From NCBI RefSeq assembly GCF_049860565.1, contig NZ_CP172056.1, positions 930,001 through 994,000 of the forward strand: 64,000 nt of DNA, given 5' to 3'. This stretch comes from Desulfitobacterium_A nosdiversum (GTDB lineage Bacteria; Bacillota; Desulfitobacteriia; Desulfitobacteriales; Desulfitobacteriaceae). Position numbers and translations under genes: made by a program. This document shows positions 34,768-43,323 of the stretch, piece after piece (position 1 is the first letter of the stretch; the number at the start of each line of letters is the position of its first letter). The notes beneath the pieces were generated by a model. That model was not told where the DNA came from and searched no databases. It was given only the letters and a program-made list of their open reading frames with translations.

Positions 34768-35208
34768 TTATGCCCCCAATTCTCCATCAATTTCAATACT
34801 TATAGTGGCTTTCATACCCATTGCCTCCATAACAGTTTCTATTTTTTCTGTAGTAGCACCGTAGTATTCATGTCTTTCATCTCTAGATACTTGGGATTCA
34901 CTAACCCCTAGCTTACTAGCTAATTGGGCTTGTGTCATTCCTAAATATATTCTATATGCAATAAGGGTTTTTCCTATATCGGTGAATTTGTATATTGGGT
35001 TAAATGAACCACGTTTTATCTTTTCGTAGTATTCTACTTCGGCTTTTAATTGTTCGTGAAATGATAATAAAGGTTCTATTGCCATTTTAATTTGTTCAGA
35101 ATTTAATCCCATTTCCTCAAACCGTCTTTTTTCACTGTTAATAAATTCTTGATCTTGTTTTAGTTTTTCAACAGCCTTTAAATATGCTGGTTCATTTTTA
35201 ATTACCAT
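34768..35208 (-). CDS. XRE-family helix-turn-helix protein (antitoxin-like)
   Basis: A 146-residue protein with a predicted coiled N-terminal half and a C-terminal XRE helix-turn-helix (about residues 85-140: GKTLIAYRIYLGMTQAQLASKLGVSESQVSRDE). The late position of the HTH resembles antitoxin-type regulators. It starts 17 bases after the nucleotidyltransferase-like gene on the same strand, so the two form an operon. Confidence 0.8.
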   Translation of the reverse strand: MVIKNEPAYLKAVEKLKQDQEFINSEKRRFEEMGLNSEQIKMAIEPLLSFHEQLKAEVEYYEKIKRGSFNPIYKFTDIGKTLIAYRIYLGMTQAQLASKLGVSESQVSRDERHEYYGATTEKIETVMEAMGMKATISIEIDGELGA

Positions 35209-35225
35209 ACAATTAACATCTCCTC

Positions 35226-35756
35226 TTATTTAATTATTTGAATAATACCTTTTGGTAAGAAAGTGTCACGAGTTTTTCTAAATGCTGCTGGAAACATTTG
35301 CTCGTTTCCGTGTTCATCATAAATTCCGCAGCCTTGACCTACATGGGGATATAATTCTACCTTATAACGGTGCCACATAGGTAATTGGGGCTTTGCAGAA
35401 TTACGATCATAGATTCTACTATTCCAGTCCCAAGTCCACACCTTATATGGGTCTATTTTATTTAATTCTCTTACAATGTCTTGAAGTGTATAAGGATTAG
35501 CAACAAAGTAACCGTCAATGTCGCTAGGACTTGCTTTGTCCTCGACAAAGGAGCCGTCAATAAAGATTTGATCTATTCCTACCGTATATAGTTGATTTAC
35601 TAGAATAGCTAAATTATTAACTAACATTAAACGTTTCTGATTGTTCCATGGCGAACCATCTTCTGGTCCGTGTACTAATAATGAATCTTTTAATTGTTCA
35701 ATAGTCATTGGGTAATCTCCAGGCGATAGAACCCCATCTTGATTGAATTGTATCAT
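35226..35756 (-). CDS. Nucleotidyltransferase-fold protein (DUF6932-like), toxin-like partner
   Basis: A 176-residue protein. GIDQIFIDGSFVEDKASPSDIDGYFV (about residues 60-85) has the G-S-x(n)-D-x-D pattern of the pol-beta/MNT nucleotidyltransferase fold. The rest is unassigned (PMWHRYKVELYPHVGQG). Small proteins of this type are often paired with XRE regulators in accessory DNA; a toxin-antitoxin function is inference. A TTGACA-N18-TACAAT promoter lies upstream on the minus strand. Confidence 0.72.
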   Translation of the reverse strand: MIQFNQDGVLSPGDYPMTIEQLKDSLLVHGPEDGSPWNNQKRLMLVNNLAILVNQLYTVGIDQIFIDGSFVEDKASPSDIDGYFVANPYTLQDIVRELNKIDPYKVWTWDWNSRIYDRNSAKPQLPMWHRYKVELYPHVGQGCGIYDEHGNEQMFPAAFRKTRDTFLPKGIIQIIK

Positions 35757-35844
35757 TTAATACTCTCTCCTTGAACAATGCAAATTATACGTTTGTGTCA
35801 ATTCGACTTAATTGTTAACTTAACATATTTGTTATGTCAATTGT

Positions 35845-35874
35845 ATTGTATGTCAATACCTCTCTTTTTGTCAA
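35845..35874 (-). promoter_or_regulatory. Predicted minus-strand promoter for the NTase/XRE pair
   Basis: On the minus strand TTGACA (35874-35869) and TACAAT (35850-35845) are 18 bases apart, about 90 bases before the gene start. A further TTGACA and the dyad around 35815-35840 could bind the XRE protein. The rest of 35757-36144 holds no gene. Confidence 0.55.
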
Positions 35875-36019
35875 CGATCATATGAGCTCGAAGAAGAATA
35901 AAATAAAGGATAATATTGAAGGGCGGAACGTAAGTAACGAATTAAGTTAGAAATGAAGATATATATAGGAAAAGATATGATTCCTTTATGGGAAATGAAA
36001 TAGGTTCTGCCACAATAAT

Positions 36020-36063
36020 CAAAGCCTTGAGATGCAAGCAATCGTGCAAACTCAAGGCTTTTG
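36020..36063. repeat. Hairpin repeat, copy 1
   Basis: AAAGCCTTGAG and CTCAAGGCTTT form an 11-base stem around a loop holding AAGCAATCGTGCAAA. A close copy is at 48750-48792 and a degenerate one at 37796-37830. It lies about 80 bases past the 3' end of the minus-strand CWB2 gene and may double as its terminator, though the T-run is poor. Confidence 0.6.
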
Positions 36064-36144
36064 ATGTTTAGAGAACAGAACTATTACAAAAATTCAAATT
36101 AGATTTGTTGAAGAAAGACCAAAAGTTGCATCTCAGCGGCCTTT

Positions 36145-37578
36145 TTAATTATTATAAGCTTTAAACCAAACGCCACCCGTTCCATCGTAATTGCGCCCAA
36201 ATGTTAGTGTAGGTGTTGTATCACCTATACGCACTTGATAAATTGCCCATCCTTCAGTAGTTGCGCCTTTATAGAGAGTTGCATCGAGTTCTGGATCCGG
36301 TGCAACTTCAAATACAGGGTCATATTCTTTCCCATCGGAAGATATTAGGCTGAAGTCTGTATTATAAATATCAAGTGCTTGTTCGTTTGCAATATCCACT
36401 AAGTTAAAATTGATTTTGGCTAAAATATATTCGTAGCCATCCTTAGGCGCACTATTAAACATATTTGCGTTTTGAATCATGGTCCAAGCTTCGGATCCCC
36501 TTATGATTTGTTTAACCGTTATTTGTGCAGTGTAATTATCAGAGTAATTCTTTACGCTTATTGCTTTAGTTTGGTTTAACGGAGCTGGATTAAGCCTAGA
36601 GTTACCGAGCGGATTATCTGCAGGAGCAACGTTGTAGGCAACATCGGCAAGCAGACTCTCGGGAACTACTGTCACGCCGCCAAGAGCAGTCACAACAGCA
36701 TTGGCCGCGAGTTTTGAATAAACGTCGGAAGCTGCTGCAGAACTAGTAGTATCACCTAGGACAATAGGAGCCCCCGATTTAGCTGCAAGAGAAGATGCAA
36801 CGAGAGAGTCTACCAAGTGTTCATCCGTGCCATTGGCAACGTAGACTTTATCGTAGTTATAAGTGAAAGCGTTAAGAACAGCCTTATTTGTTGCAAAACG
36901 GTCAGCTCCGTAGTAGCGAGTAGCCCCTGGAATATCAGCTACCAAGGTAGGCCCTCCAATAATGTTAACGTTGGCTCCTTTATAGGCTTCTTCTGAATTG
37001 GGAAGGCTTCCATCAGGATTAGTTACTAAAATCGAGTAATTGTTGGCTGCAGCATAGGAAGCCACCGATAAGGCATCGGCCAGTGCTCCGTAACCAACAA
37101 CAAAGGAACCTGCAGGGTTGATAAGTTTGGCAGAGATAGCTGCTGCTGTAGCTGTACGATCAGCTCCCTTAAGTGCTATAGCGGTTATGCCTGCTGTGGC
37201 GTTTAGTTGGTCAACGACTGTTTGATCGATAGCACCTACGACAAAGACCTTCGTCACGCCCAATCTTTGTAATTCTGCCTTTGTAGTCGTGTTTAATGCA
37301 TTTTTTTCAGTTAATAAAATTGGCGATTCCTTTCCGGCCAATGGAGCAGCCGCTAAGGCGTCAACTAAGTTAGCATCTGACGATGGGGCCAAAATTGCCG
37401 TATCCGCGGTCATCCATCCAGCGTTTGAAACAGCAACGGCAGTTCCAATTCTATCTGAACCGAAAAGTCGTGAAGTTGTCACCCCGTTGTCGGCATATGC
37501 CTGAAACGGAGCTATGGTTAGGATTGTCCCAACAATAGCTAAACATGATAATGCCCTTTTAAATAGATTTTTTGTCAT
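36145..37578 (-). CDS. Secreted cell-wall-binding repeat 2 (CWB2) protein
   Basis: A secreted surface protein of about 477 residues. A signal peptide (FKRALSCLAIVGTILTIAPFQAYA) precedes three CWB2 repeats (about residues 35-325), each with the R-x-G-x-(D/N)-R / A-T-A pattern and a VVG or LGG turn (VFVVGAIDQTVVDQL, VTALGGVTVVPESLL). The last 120 residues form a DUF4352-like beta domain. CWB2 repeats anchor proteins to cell-wall polymers in Clostridia. ATG at 37578 is preferred over the upstream frame start (37698) because it opens the signal peptide and has an AGAAGGGG site, although spacing is long. Confidence 0.88.
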   Translation of the reverse strand: MTKNLFKRALSCLAIVGTILTIAPFQAYADNGVTTSRLFGSDRIGTAVAVSNAGWMTADTAILAPSSDANLVDALAAAPLAGKESPILLTEKNALNTTTKAELQRLGVTKVFVVGAIDQTVVDQLNATAGITAIALKGADRTATAAAISAKLINPAGSFVVGYGALADALSVASYAAANNYSILVTNPDGSLPNSEEAYKGANVNIIGGPTLVADIPGATRYYGADRFATNKAVLNAFTYNYDKVYVANGTDEHLVDSLVASSLAAKSGAPIVLGDTTSSAAASDVYSKLAANAVVTALGGVTVVPESLLADVAYNVAPADNPLGNSRLNPAPLNQTKAISVKNYSDNYTAQITVKQIIRGSEAWTMIQNANMFNSAPKDGYEYILAKINFNLVDIANEQALDIYNTDFSLISSDGKEYDPVFEVAPDPELDATLYKGATTEGWAIYQVRIGDTTPTLTFGRNYDGTGGVWFKAYNN

Positions 37579-37795
37579 TAAAATTTTTAAAACCCCTTCT
37601 CTTTTTATGTGCGTTTTTACCTTTTGAATAGAACAACATATGGAAACATCAAGAAATGCATTTATAACAATAGTGTAAAGAATGTAATAATTCAACATGT
37701 AAGATGTTCCATTAATAATAGATTGATGGACAGCCTCACAGTAATATCTCGCCTCTACCCTGCATACCCTCGATAAATAATAAATATAAAATGAT

Positions 37796-37830
37796 AAAAG
37801 CCTTGAGGTACATATATCGTATACTCAAGA
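37796..37830. repeat. Hairpin repeat, degenerate copy 3
   Basis: AAAAGCCTTGAG … ACTCAAGA repeats the stem of 36020-36063 with a diverged loop. The gap 37699-38116 otherwise holds only the tandem repeat below and no gene. Confidence 0.4.
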
Positions 37831-37925
37831 CCTCTTACTTTTTAGAAAGACATTCCTATACCTGCATTCAATACTAAATGGGTTTAGTGGTTTTCAAATG
37901 GAGCTCCACCATATCTATATGAGAA

Positions 37926-37958
37926 TATATACGGAATATATACGGGGTATACACGGAA
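37926..37958 (+). repeat. Three tandem 11-base units (TATATACGGRR)
   Basis: tatatacggaa, tatatacgggg and tatacacggaa follow each other without gaps, one helical turn per unit. The position, upstream of a riboswitch-controlled chemoreceptor gene, would suit binding sites for a regulator. Confidence 0.55.
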
Positions 37959-38116
37959 TAATGTTGAAGAGTGCTATAACTATTGCTATTATTTACTTAA
38001 ATAATGTATATTAACTAATCGAGGATAAATATGTAAGTAATAAGATTAAGGAAGATGCGTTACCAATACAATGTTGCACAGGATGAGATTATTGATTCCG
38101 AATTATCATTAATTAG

Positions 38117-38200
38117 AATATTGGGCAAACCGTTTGAAAGAACGGGGCGCAAAGCCATAGGGTCTAAATTCTTTTATGAACATGATAGCCTGGTTGCTTA
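38117..38200 (+). promoter_or_regulatory. Cyclic di-GMP-I (GEMM-I) riboswitch ahead of the chemoreceptor
   Basis: The GEMM-I core is complete: GGGCAAACC, a GAAA tetraloop hairpin, GGGGCGCAAAGCC, AGGGTCTAAA, and closing GCCTGGTTGC. GEMM-I aptamers bind c-di-GMP. The 3' strand GGTTGC (38192-38197) can also pair with GTAACC (38221-38226) of the downstream terminator, so ligand binding should free the terminator: an OFF switch. The regulated gene is the chemoreceptor at 38430. Confidence 0.92.
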
Positions 38201-38220
38201 AAATATGTCACTGATTTAAA

Positions 38221-38252
38221 GTAACCTAATTTTAGGTTGCTTTTTGTTTTTT
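38221..38252 (+). terminator. Riboswitch-controlled terminator
   Basis: GTAACCT / AGGTTGC stem around AATTTT, then TTTTTGTTTTTT. Its left arm is complementary to the last strand of the aptamer stem, the expected expression platform. Confidence 0.88.
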
Positions 38253-38429
38253 CTCAAAGTTGTGGAGTTTATTAATAGGCAAGTTGCAGTTAAGAAAGCG
38301 GTCCTGCTATTTCATAGAGCGGCAAAGGAAAATTGCTGAAATCAATATTAAAAGTGAAAGTGTAGACAATTTTATTGCTTATTTATACGTGATTAGCTCA
38401 GACTTTATTGTGATGGGGAGGATTTATGG

Positions 38430-40496
38430 ATGAAATTTAAAAGTATTCGAACTCAGTTTTTAGTGTTCTCGGTAGTAATTATTTTATTGTCCCTAGCAAC
38501 AGTTGGTGGTATCGCTAGTTATGAAGTAATTCAGCAATCAACAAATAACTATTTTAGTAATTCAAATGAACAGATGAAGATCGCAGAAAAATCAATTAAA
38601 ATTTTTTATGATCAGATTGATAAAGACATCAATATGATGGCTTCAAATCCATTGGTTATGGAAGCCGCAAACGGCGGTATTACGTCCTACGTAAATAATA
38701 CTGAAAAGGTTCAAATGACACCCTCAAAAAATGGGGGATTAGAGCAGCAAATTTATGAAGTATTTGATCACTATGCTAAAAATCACCCAGGTACAATGTA
38801 CGTGTACTTCGGCACTGAAAATGGTGCCTACCTACAGTGGCCAGAAACTAAAGTACCCACTGAGAAATTTAATCCGCCGGAAAAAGGATGGTATAAAACT
38901 GGCCAAAGCGGTAATGGCGCTATTATTAGAACAGAGCCTTATGTCGATGGTATTTCTAATACTTTGATTACGAGCAATGTAAGATCTTTTAAAGATTCCA
39001 ATGGAAAGTTGATTGGCACAATAGGAATCGATGTACAACAGTCTGCCATAAGCGATATTTTAAGTTCTATCAAGACTGGAAAAACAGGATTTTCGATGAT
39101 TGTTCATAATACAGGAATCGTTTTAGCCGATGGGAATAATCCTAAAAATAATTTTAAAAAACTGGGAGAAATCAATATTGCGGGTCTAGACAAGCTAATG
39201 TCAAAAGATTTAATGCCTTTTGATGTAATGATTGATGGAGTAAAATACATAGTTAATCCCTATAAAGTTTCCGGAACGGACTGGGTTTTAGCATCCTTTA
39301 TGTCTGAGAATGAGCTAACTGAAGGGGCAAGAAGCATATCACTTATGGTTTTAATTATTTCAGGCATCTTACTTTTAATCACGATTATATTGATTATGAT
39401 TACGACAAAAAAAATTACGACACCAATCGTAAAAGCATCTCAGTATTTGGAAATTGTTGCAAGTGGAGACTTTTCACAAGAAATTGATCCAAAGTTCCTG
39501 GACAGAAAAGATGAAATAGGGTCAATTACAAACGCGATTAATGATATGAAGAATTCGATTAAGCAGCTGGTCAATCGTATAAAGAATGAATCTTCAGCCA
39601 TTGATGAAGGAGTACATGCTGTCATGGATAACGTGATCATTCTTGGTACGAGCTTGGAGGAAATCTCTGCTACTACTGAAGAGGTGGCGGCAGGTACAGA
39701 AGAAACATCTGCAGCATCTGAAGAGATGTCTGCAACGACTCATGAAATTGAGAAAGCAGTTCAGTTGATCGCTGGGAAATCTCAACAAGGAGCAGTTTCG
39801 TCAAAGGAAATCAGCCGGCGAGCGGGAGATACCAAAAAAAATGTTAATGCTGCACAACAGAAAGCAATGGATATATTTATTGATACTCAAGAAAAGTTGG
39901 AAAAGGCAATTGCAGCATCGAAGGTTGTCAGTCAAATCAATTTATTAACAGAAGCGATAATGCAGATTACCGAACAAACCAATTTGCTAGCCTTAAATGC
40001 TGCAATCGAAGCGGCTAGAGCAGGTGAAGCCGGGAGAGGATTCTCAGTGGTTTCAGAAGAAATACGAAAACTTGCTGAACAATCAAAAAGTGCGGTGATG
40101 CAAATACAGGAGGTTACCACAAAAGTTACAAGTGCAGTTGATAATCTCTCACGAAGTTCTAATGGTTTGCTGTCTTTCGTGTCCGTGGATGTCATTAATG
40201 ATTATAAGGTAATGTTGGATGTAGCAGAGAAATACAGTGAAGATGCAAATTTCGTAGATGGGCTTGTATCCGACTTTAGTGCTACCGCGGAACAACTTAT
40301 GGTGTCAATACAAAACATTTCCGATGCAATTAACGGGGTAGCCCAAGCTGCGAATGAAGGCGCAAATGGAACGACTGACATCGCAAATCGGGCGACTCAG
40401 GTAAACATTAAATCGAATGAGGTTAAAGAACAGATCATGAGAGCTAAAGAAAGTGCGAATAAATTACAGGAAGAGATCAAGAGATTCAAAATTTAA
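38430..40496 (+). CDS. Methyl-accepting chemotaxis protein with Cache sensor
   Basis: A 688-residue transmembrane chemoreceptor. Helix 1 is at about residues 9-31. An extracytoplasmic double-Cache-like domain (about 35-300) includes EKGWYKTG and GIDVQQSAISDIL. Helix 2 (about 303-325) and HAMP (to about 380) lead to the signalling domain with the hairpin tip ITEQTNLLALNAAIEAARAGEAGRGFSVVSEEIRKLAEQS. ATG follows GGGGAGGA with a rather long spacing. It is under a c-di-GMP-I riboswitch, linking motility signalling to the second messenger. Confidence 0.94.
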   Translation: MKFKSIRTQFLVFSVVIILLSLATVGGIASYEVIQQSTNNYFSNSNEQMKIAEKSIKIFYDQIDKDINMMASNPLVMEAANGGITSYVNNTEKVQMTPSKNGGLEQQIYEVFDHYAKNHPGTMYVYFGTENGAYLQWPETKVPTEKFNPPEKGWYKTGQSGNGAIIRTEPYVDGISNTLITSNVRSFKDSNGKLIGTIGIDVQQSAISDILSSIKTGKTGFSMIVHNTGIVLADGNNPKNNFKKLGEINIAGLDKLMSKDLMPFDVMIDGVKYIVNPYKVSGTDWVLASFMSENELTEGARSISLMVLIISGILLLITIILIMITTKKITTPIVKASQYLEIVASGDFSQEIDPKFLDRKDEIGSITNAINDMKNSIKQLVNRIKNESSAIDEGVHAVMDNVIILGTSLEEISATTEEVAAGTEETSAASEEMSATTHEIEKAVQLIAGKSQQGAVSSKEISRRAGDTKKNVNAAQQKAMDIFIDTQEKLEKAIAASKVVSQINLLTEAIMQITEQTNLLALNAAIEAARAGEAGRGFSVVSEEIRKLAEQSKSAVMQIQEVTTKVTSAVDNLSRSSNGLLSFVSVDVINDYKVMLDVAEKYSEDANFVDGLVSDFSATAEQLMVSIQNISDAINGVAQAANEGANGTTDIANRATQVNIKSNEVKEQIMRAKESANKLQEEIKRFKI

Positions 40497-40737
40497 TTGT
40501 AGTACTCAGCAAATAAAGGTTAGCAAATACTGGACTCTTATTTTTTGTATATATTAAATTCTGCACCCAAAAAGTTACCTCTTTCGCCTAAAAACATAGA
40601 GATAGAACCTTGCTTTTAAATCCTTTATAGAAAAAAGAGGAATTTTACCCTAGTTTGTCTAAAACATACTTATTATCCTATATAAATAAAACTAATAAAA
40701 CAGTATATAGGAAAAGCTTAAATATAACGAGGGTTAA

Positions 40738-41736
40738 ATGGCTACAGGATTAGATGTCCAGTACAGAAGAAAGAAAAAATTATATAGAAAACGAAAATTT
40801 AAGTTTAAAAGGCTTTTGTGGTTCTTGCTATTCTACGCGATATTTTCAATCATAACTGTTCCACTGATTATTATATGGGGCCCGTTTAATGCTGTTAAAT
40901 CCGTTACAGTTGGTGCAATTTATTCCTCTCGGCATCCCCAAGTAATTAAAGCATTTCTTAGCGAAGAGCAAATTAATGCAATTATTCACAAATTTGATAA
41001 TGTATCCTCTAATGATTTTGAGCGTCAGGCAATATCGTCGGATGCCTCTTCCGGTATTACCATTGAAGATATAAAAGGAAGAACCTTTCAAGGTAAGGTT
41101 ATGCTGATAACCCATCCCAAAAGAGTGAAGGTCGCTGTCACTAAATATTCAGGAGTTAAAGGAGAACGTATTAGTGACTATGTTAATGAAATGGGCGCAA
41201 TTGCTGGAATCAATGGTGGGGGATTTGACGACCCGCAAGGAACCGGGAGTGGAGAGACGCCTTTAGGTTTAACTGTACATAATGGAGAAATTGTTAAATA
41301 TTCAGATAGCGATATGCCAACCATCGCCTTGGATAAGAACGGAAAATTGTCTGTTGAAACGCTTTCACCTGATGACGTAAAGAAAAAGGATATTGTTGAA
41401 GCTTTATCTTTTTGGCCGGTTTTAATAAAGGACGGGGAGAAAGGTAAATATGATAATGGATATTGGTCCATTGCTCCACGAAGTGCTATCGGACAGAAAG
41501 CAGATGGGACTATTATTTTTGTTGTAATTAATGGCCGACAAATGAGCAGCATAGGTGCGCAAATGGATGATCTTTATAAAATTTTTCATGAATATGGCGC
41601 GATAAACGCCGTCAACTTGGACGGCGGATCATCGGCAGAAATGTTTTATGATGGGAAAGTCATTAACCAATTATGGGATTCTTTTGGTGAAAGATACTTA
41701 CCCACTGCATTTGTAGTTATGCCGAATAAGGAGTAG
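40738..41736 (+). CDS. Membrane-anchored phosphodiester glycosidase (NAGPA) domain protein
   Basis: A 332-residue protein with a basic N-terminus and one membrane helix (about residues 27-48). The outer part is a NAGPA-type domain (about 120-330): GAIAGINGGGFDDPQG, LGLTVHNGEIV, PRSAIGQKADGTIIFVVING, and AVNLDGGSSAEMFYDGK. Such domains act on glycan phosphodiesters and occur in exopolysaccharide or cell-wall loci. It starts 3 bases before the next gene, forming a two-gene unit. An inverted repeat tcctatata / tatatagga flanks the likely promoter region at 40675-40712. Confidence 0.88.
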   Translation: MATGLDVQYRRKKKLYRKRKFKFKRLLWFLLFYAIFSIITVPLIIIWGPFNAVKSVTVGAIYSSRHPQVIKAFLSEEQINAIIHKFDNVSSNDFERQAISSDASSGITIEDIKGRTFQGKVMLITHPKRVKVAVTKYSGVKGERISDYVNEMGAIAGINGGGFDDPQGTGSGETPLGLTVHNGEIVKYSDSDMPTIALDKNGKLSVETLSPDDVKKKDIVEALSFWPVLIKDGEKGKYDNGYWSIAPRSAIGQKADGTIIFVVINGRQMSSIGAQMDDLYKIFHEYGAINAVNLDGGSSAEMFYDGKVINQLWDSFGERYLPTAFVVMPNKE

Positions 41737-41739
41737 CAT

Positions 41740-42972
41740 ATGAAAAAGAAACTTCGTATTCTGCTTGTTTGGATTATTGTATCTTCGCTTTTTGAAGTCG
41801 GTTTGGTCGCCTTATTAAATTATAAAGTTCAAAATATGATGGGGTGGACAGAATCTGAAAAAAATAAAGAAAGTATTGTTACAGCGACAATTCCTAGTAT
41901 AAACATAGAAAACATTCAAATATCATACGACAACAGTTACATTGCATATATGGAAAAAGGCACTTTGAAGATATTCAACGTAAAAAAAGATAAGGTTGTC
42001 TTTGAAAAGAAATCCCCGTCTACAGTGGATAAGACTTTGGGTGTTTTAAACTATCAATGGCTGCCGGATAGAAATGTATTAGTTTATTTCTATGCTAAAA
42101 ATGTTAAAACGGTAAGCGAAACAAAGGTATATACTAAAAAAATATTGGACAAGTATACTCAATCTGAAACCCCTAATCCATCCGAAGCCCGTAATGACAA
42201 TATGCCAAGTACTATTGAGGAACCACAAATTACAAAAAAATATATTGATAAACCGGTAATTGAATGGTATTCTCTCGAATTCCAAAATAGTAATGAGGAA
42301 ACCGCTCCAAAAGAAATAAAAAACGAGTTCTCAGGTGGGAGCCAAGATATACCAACAGGGGCCAAAATTGATAAAATAGCAGTTTCACCTGCGACAAATA
42401 TGACTTACTTCGCAACCTCTAATGCTCTAAATCAGAAATTATTTAAAATAACCATTATGAAAAAAGTGAGTGCGATCCCAAATATCGAAAATATTTCTGA
42501 GATGGCAGTTTCCGATCTTTACGATACGGTATATGTAAAAAGTAAAGTCGGGTCTGCACAACAAATTTTAGCAATTGATAATGACAGCCGGGCAATTATC
42601 ACAAATAATTCGGATCATACTATCCTTGGTGTAAGAAATGGTAAGGTGTATATTGGAGAAGTAAAAAATGATATACTAACCAAAATCATGACTACTCAAG
42701 ATCTTAAAACACTTTCCACAAACCCTCGTTTGGAAACTGTTTGGCAAGGGTCCATTCCGTTTAATAAAGATACTAAAAAACATATCACAGCAAATGGTCA
42801 AATTATTGTTTATGCTAATCAAACAGCTCATATTATTACTGATGGAAAACCTACAGAGGTAGCCCTTGGCGGTGAAACGAACTATATCTCAGAAAAAGGC
42901 AAAGTGCTAAATATAATTCAATTGACTAAATCTGATACATCTACACTGGTTGAAATAAAGCCTCTTAAATAA
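41740..42972 (+). CDS. Membrane-anchored protein of unknown function, beta-propeller-like
   Basis: A 410-residue protein. One N-terminal membrane helix (about residues 5-27) precedes an extracytoplasmic region with repeated strand patterns (SYDNSYIAYMEKGTLKIFNV, LNYQWLPDRNVLVYFYA, AVSPATNMTYFATSN) like WD40 or DPP-IV propeller blades. No enzyme motif is seen. Three bases separate it from the NAGPA gene, so the two products may work together at the cell surface. Confidence 0.75.
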   Translation: MKKKLRILLVWIIVSSLFEVGLVALLNYKVQNMMGWTESEKNKESIVTATIPSINIENIQISYDNSYIAYMEKGTLKIFNVKKDKVVFEKKSPSTVDKTLGVLNYQWLPDRNVLVYFYAKNVKTVSETKVYTKKILDKYTQSETPNPSEARNDNMPSTIEEPQITKKYIDKPVIEWYSLEFQNSNEETAPKEIKNEFSGGSQDIPTGAKIDKIAVSPATNMTYFATSNALNQKLFKITIMKKVSAIPNIENISEMAVSDLYDTVYVKSKVGSAQQILAIDNDSRAIITNNSDHTILGVRNGKVYIGEVKNDILTKIMTTQDLKTLSTNPRLETVWQGSIPFNKDTKKHITANGQIIVYANQTAHIITDGKPTEVALGGETNYISEKGKVLNIIQLTKSDTSTLVEIKPLK

Positions 42973-43239
42973 CTTAGCCAAATCTATTTTAAATGACTTA
43001 TCAATGCAGAAAAAGAAAGATTAATAAGTCTGGTCTTTTGATATTATCCGTTTCGATTAGATCAACTTATTTATAAACAAAAAATAAAAACACCTTTAAT
43101 CCGCCCCCGCCAGCATGTGCAAAATATTTGCGAATATGATAGAGAGTAGGCAGAAACTATTATAAACGCATACCGGGGCGCGTTTAAAGCTGTGGAATAA
43201 TATGGAGTTGAGGAATTTCCTTCTCTTCGATTAATTAAG

Positions 43240-43268
43240 TTGTAATTTCAAATGAACCCGTTTATACT
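43240..43268 (+). promoter_or_regulatory. Predicted promoter for the TcyP-like gene
   Basis: TTGTAA (43240-43245) and TATACT (43263-43268) are 17 bases apart, 56 bases before the ATG. The rest of 42973-43239 holds no gene; I looked for a T-box or SAM-type leader and saw none. Confidence 0.6.
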
Positions 43269-43323
43269 AAATTCAGAGTAAACATAGTTATTTACTATGA
43301 ATTAGAGAGGGAGGATAAATGAA

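Noticed and set aside
41178..41552. 124-codon minus-strand frame inside the NAGPA gene
   Set aside because: Antisense to conserved NAGPA motifs; no promoter or ribosome site.
43080..43239. Possible riboswitch before the TcyP-like gene
   Set aside because: The GC-rich patches do not form T-box, SAM or other patterns I know; a simple promoter explains the gap.
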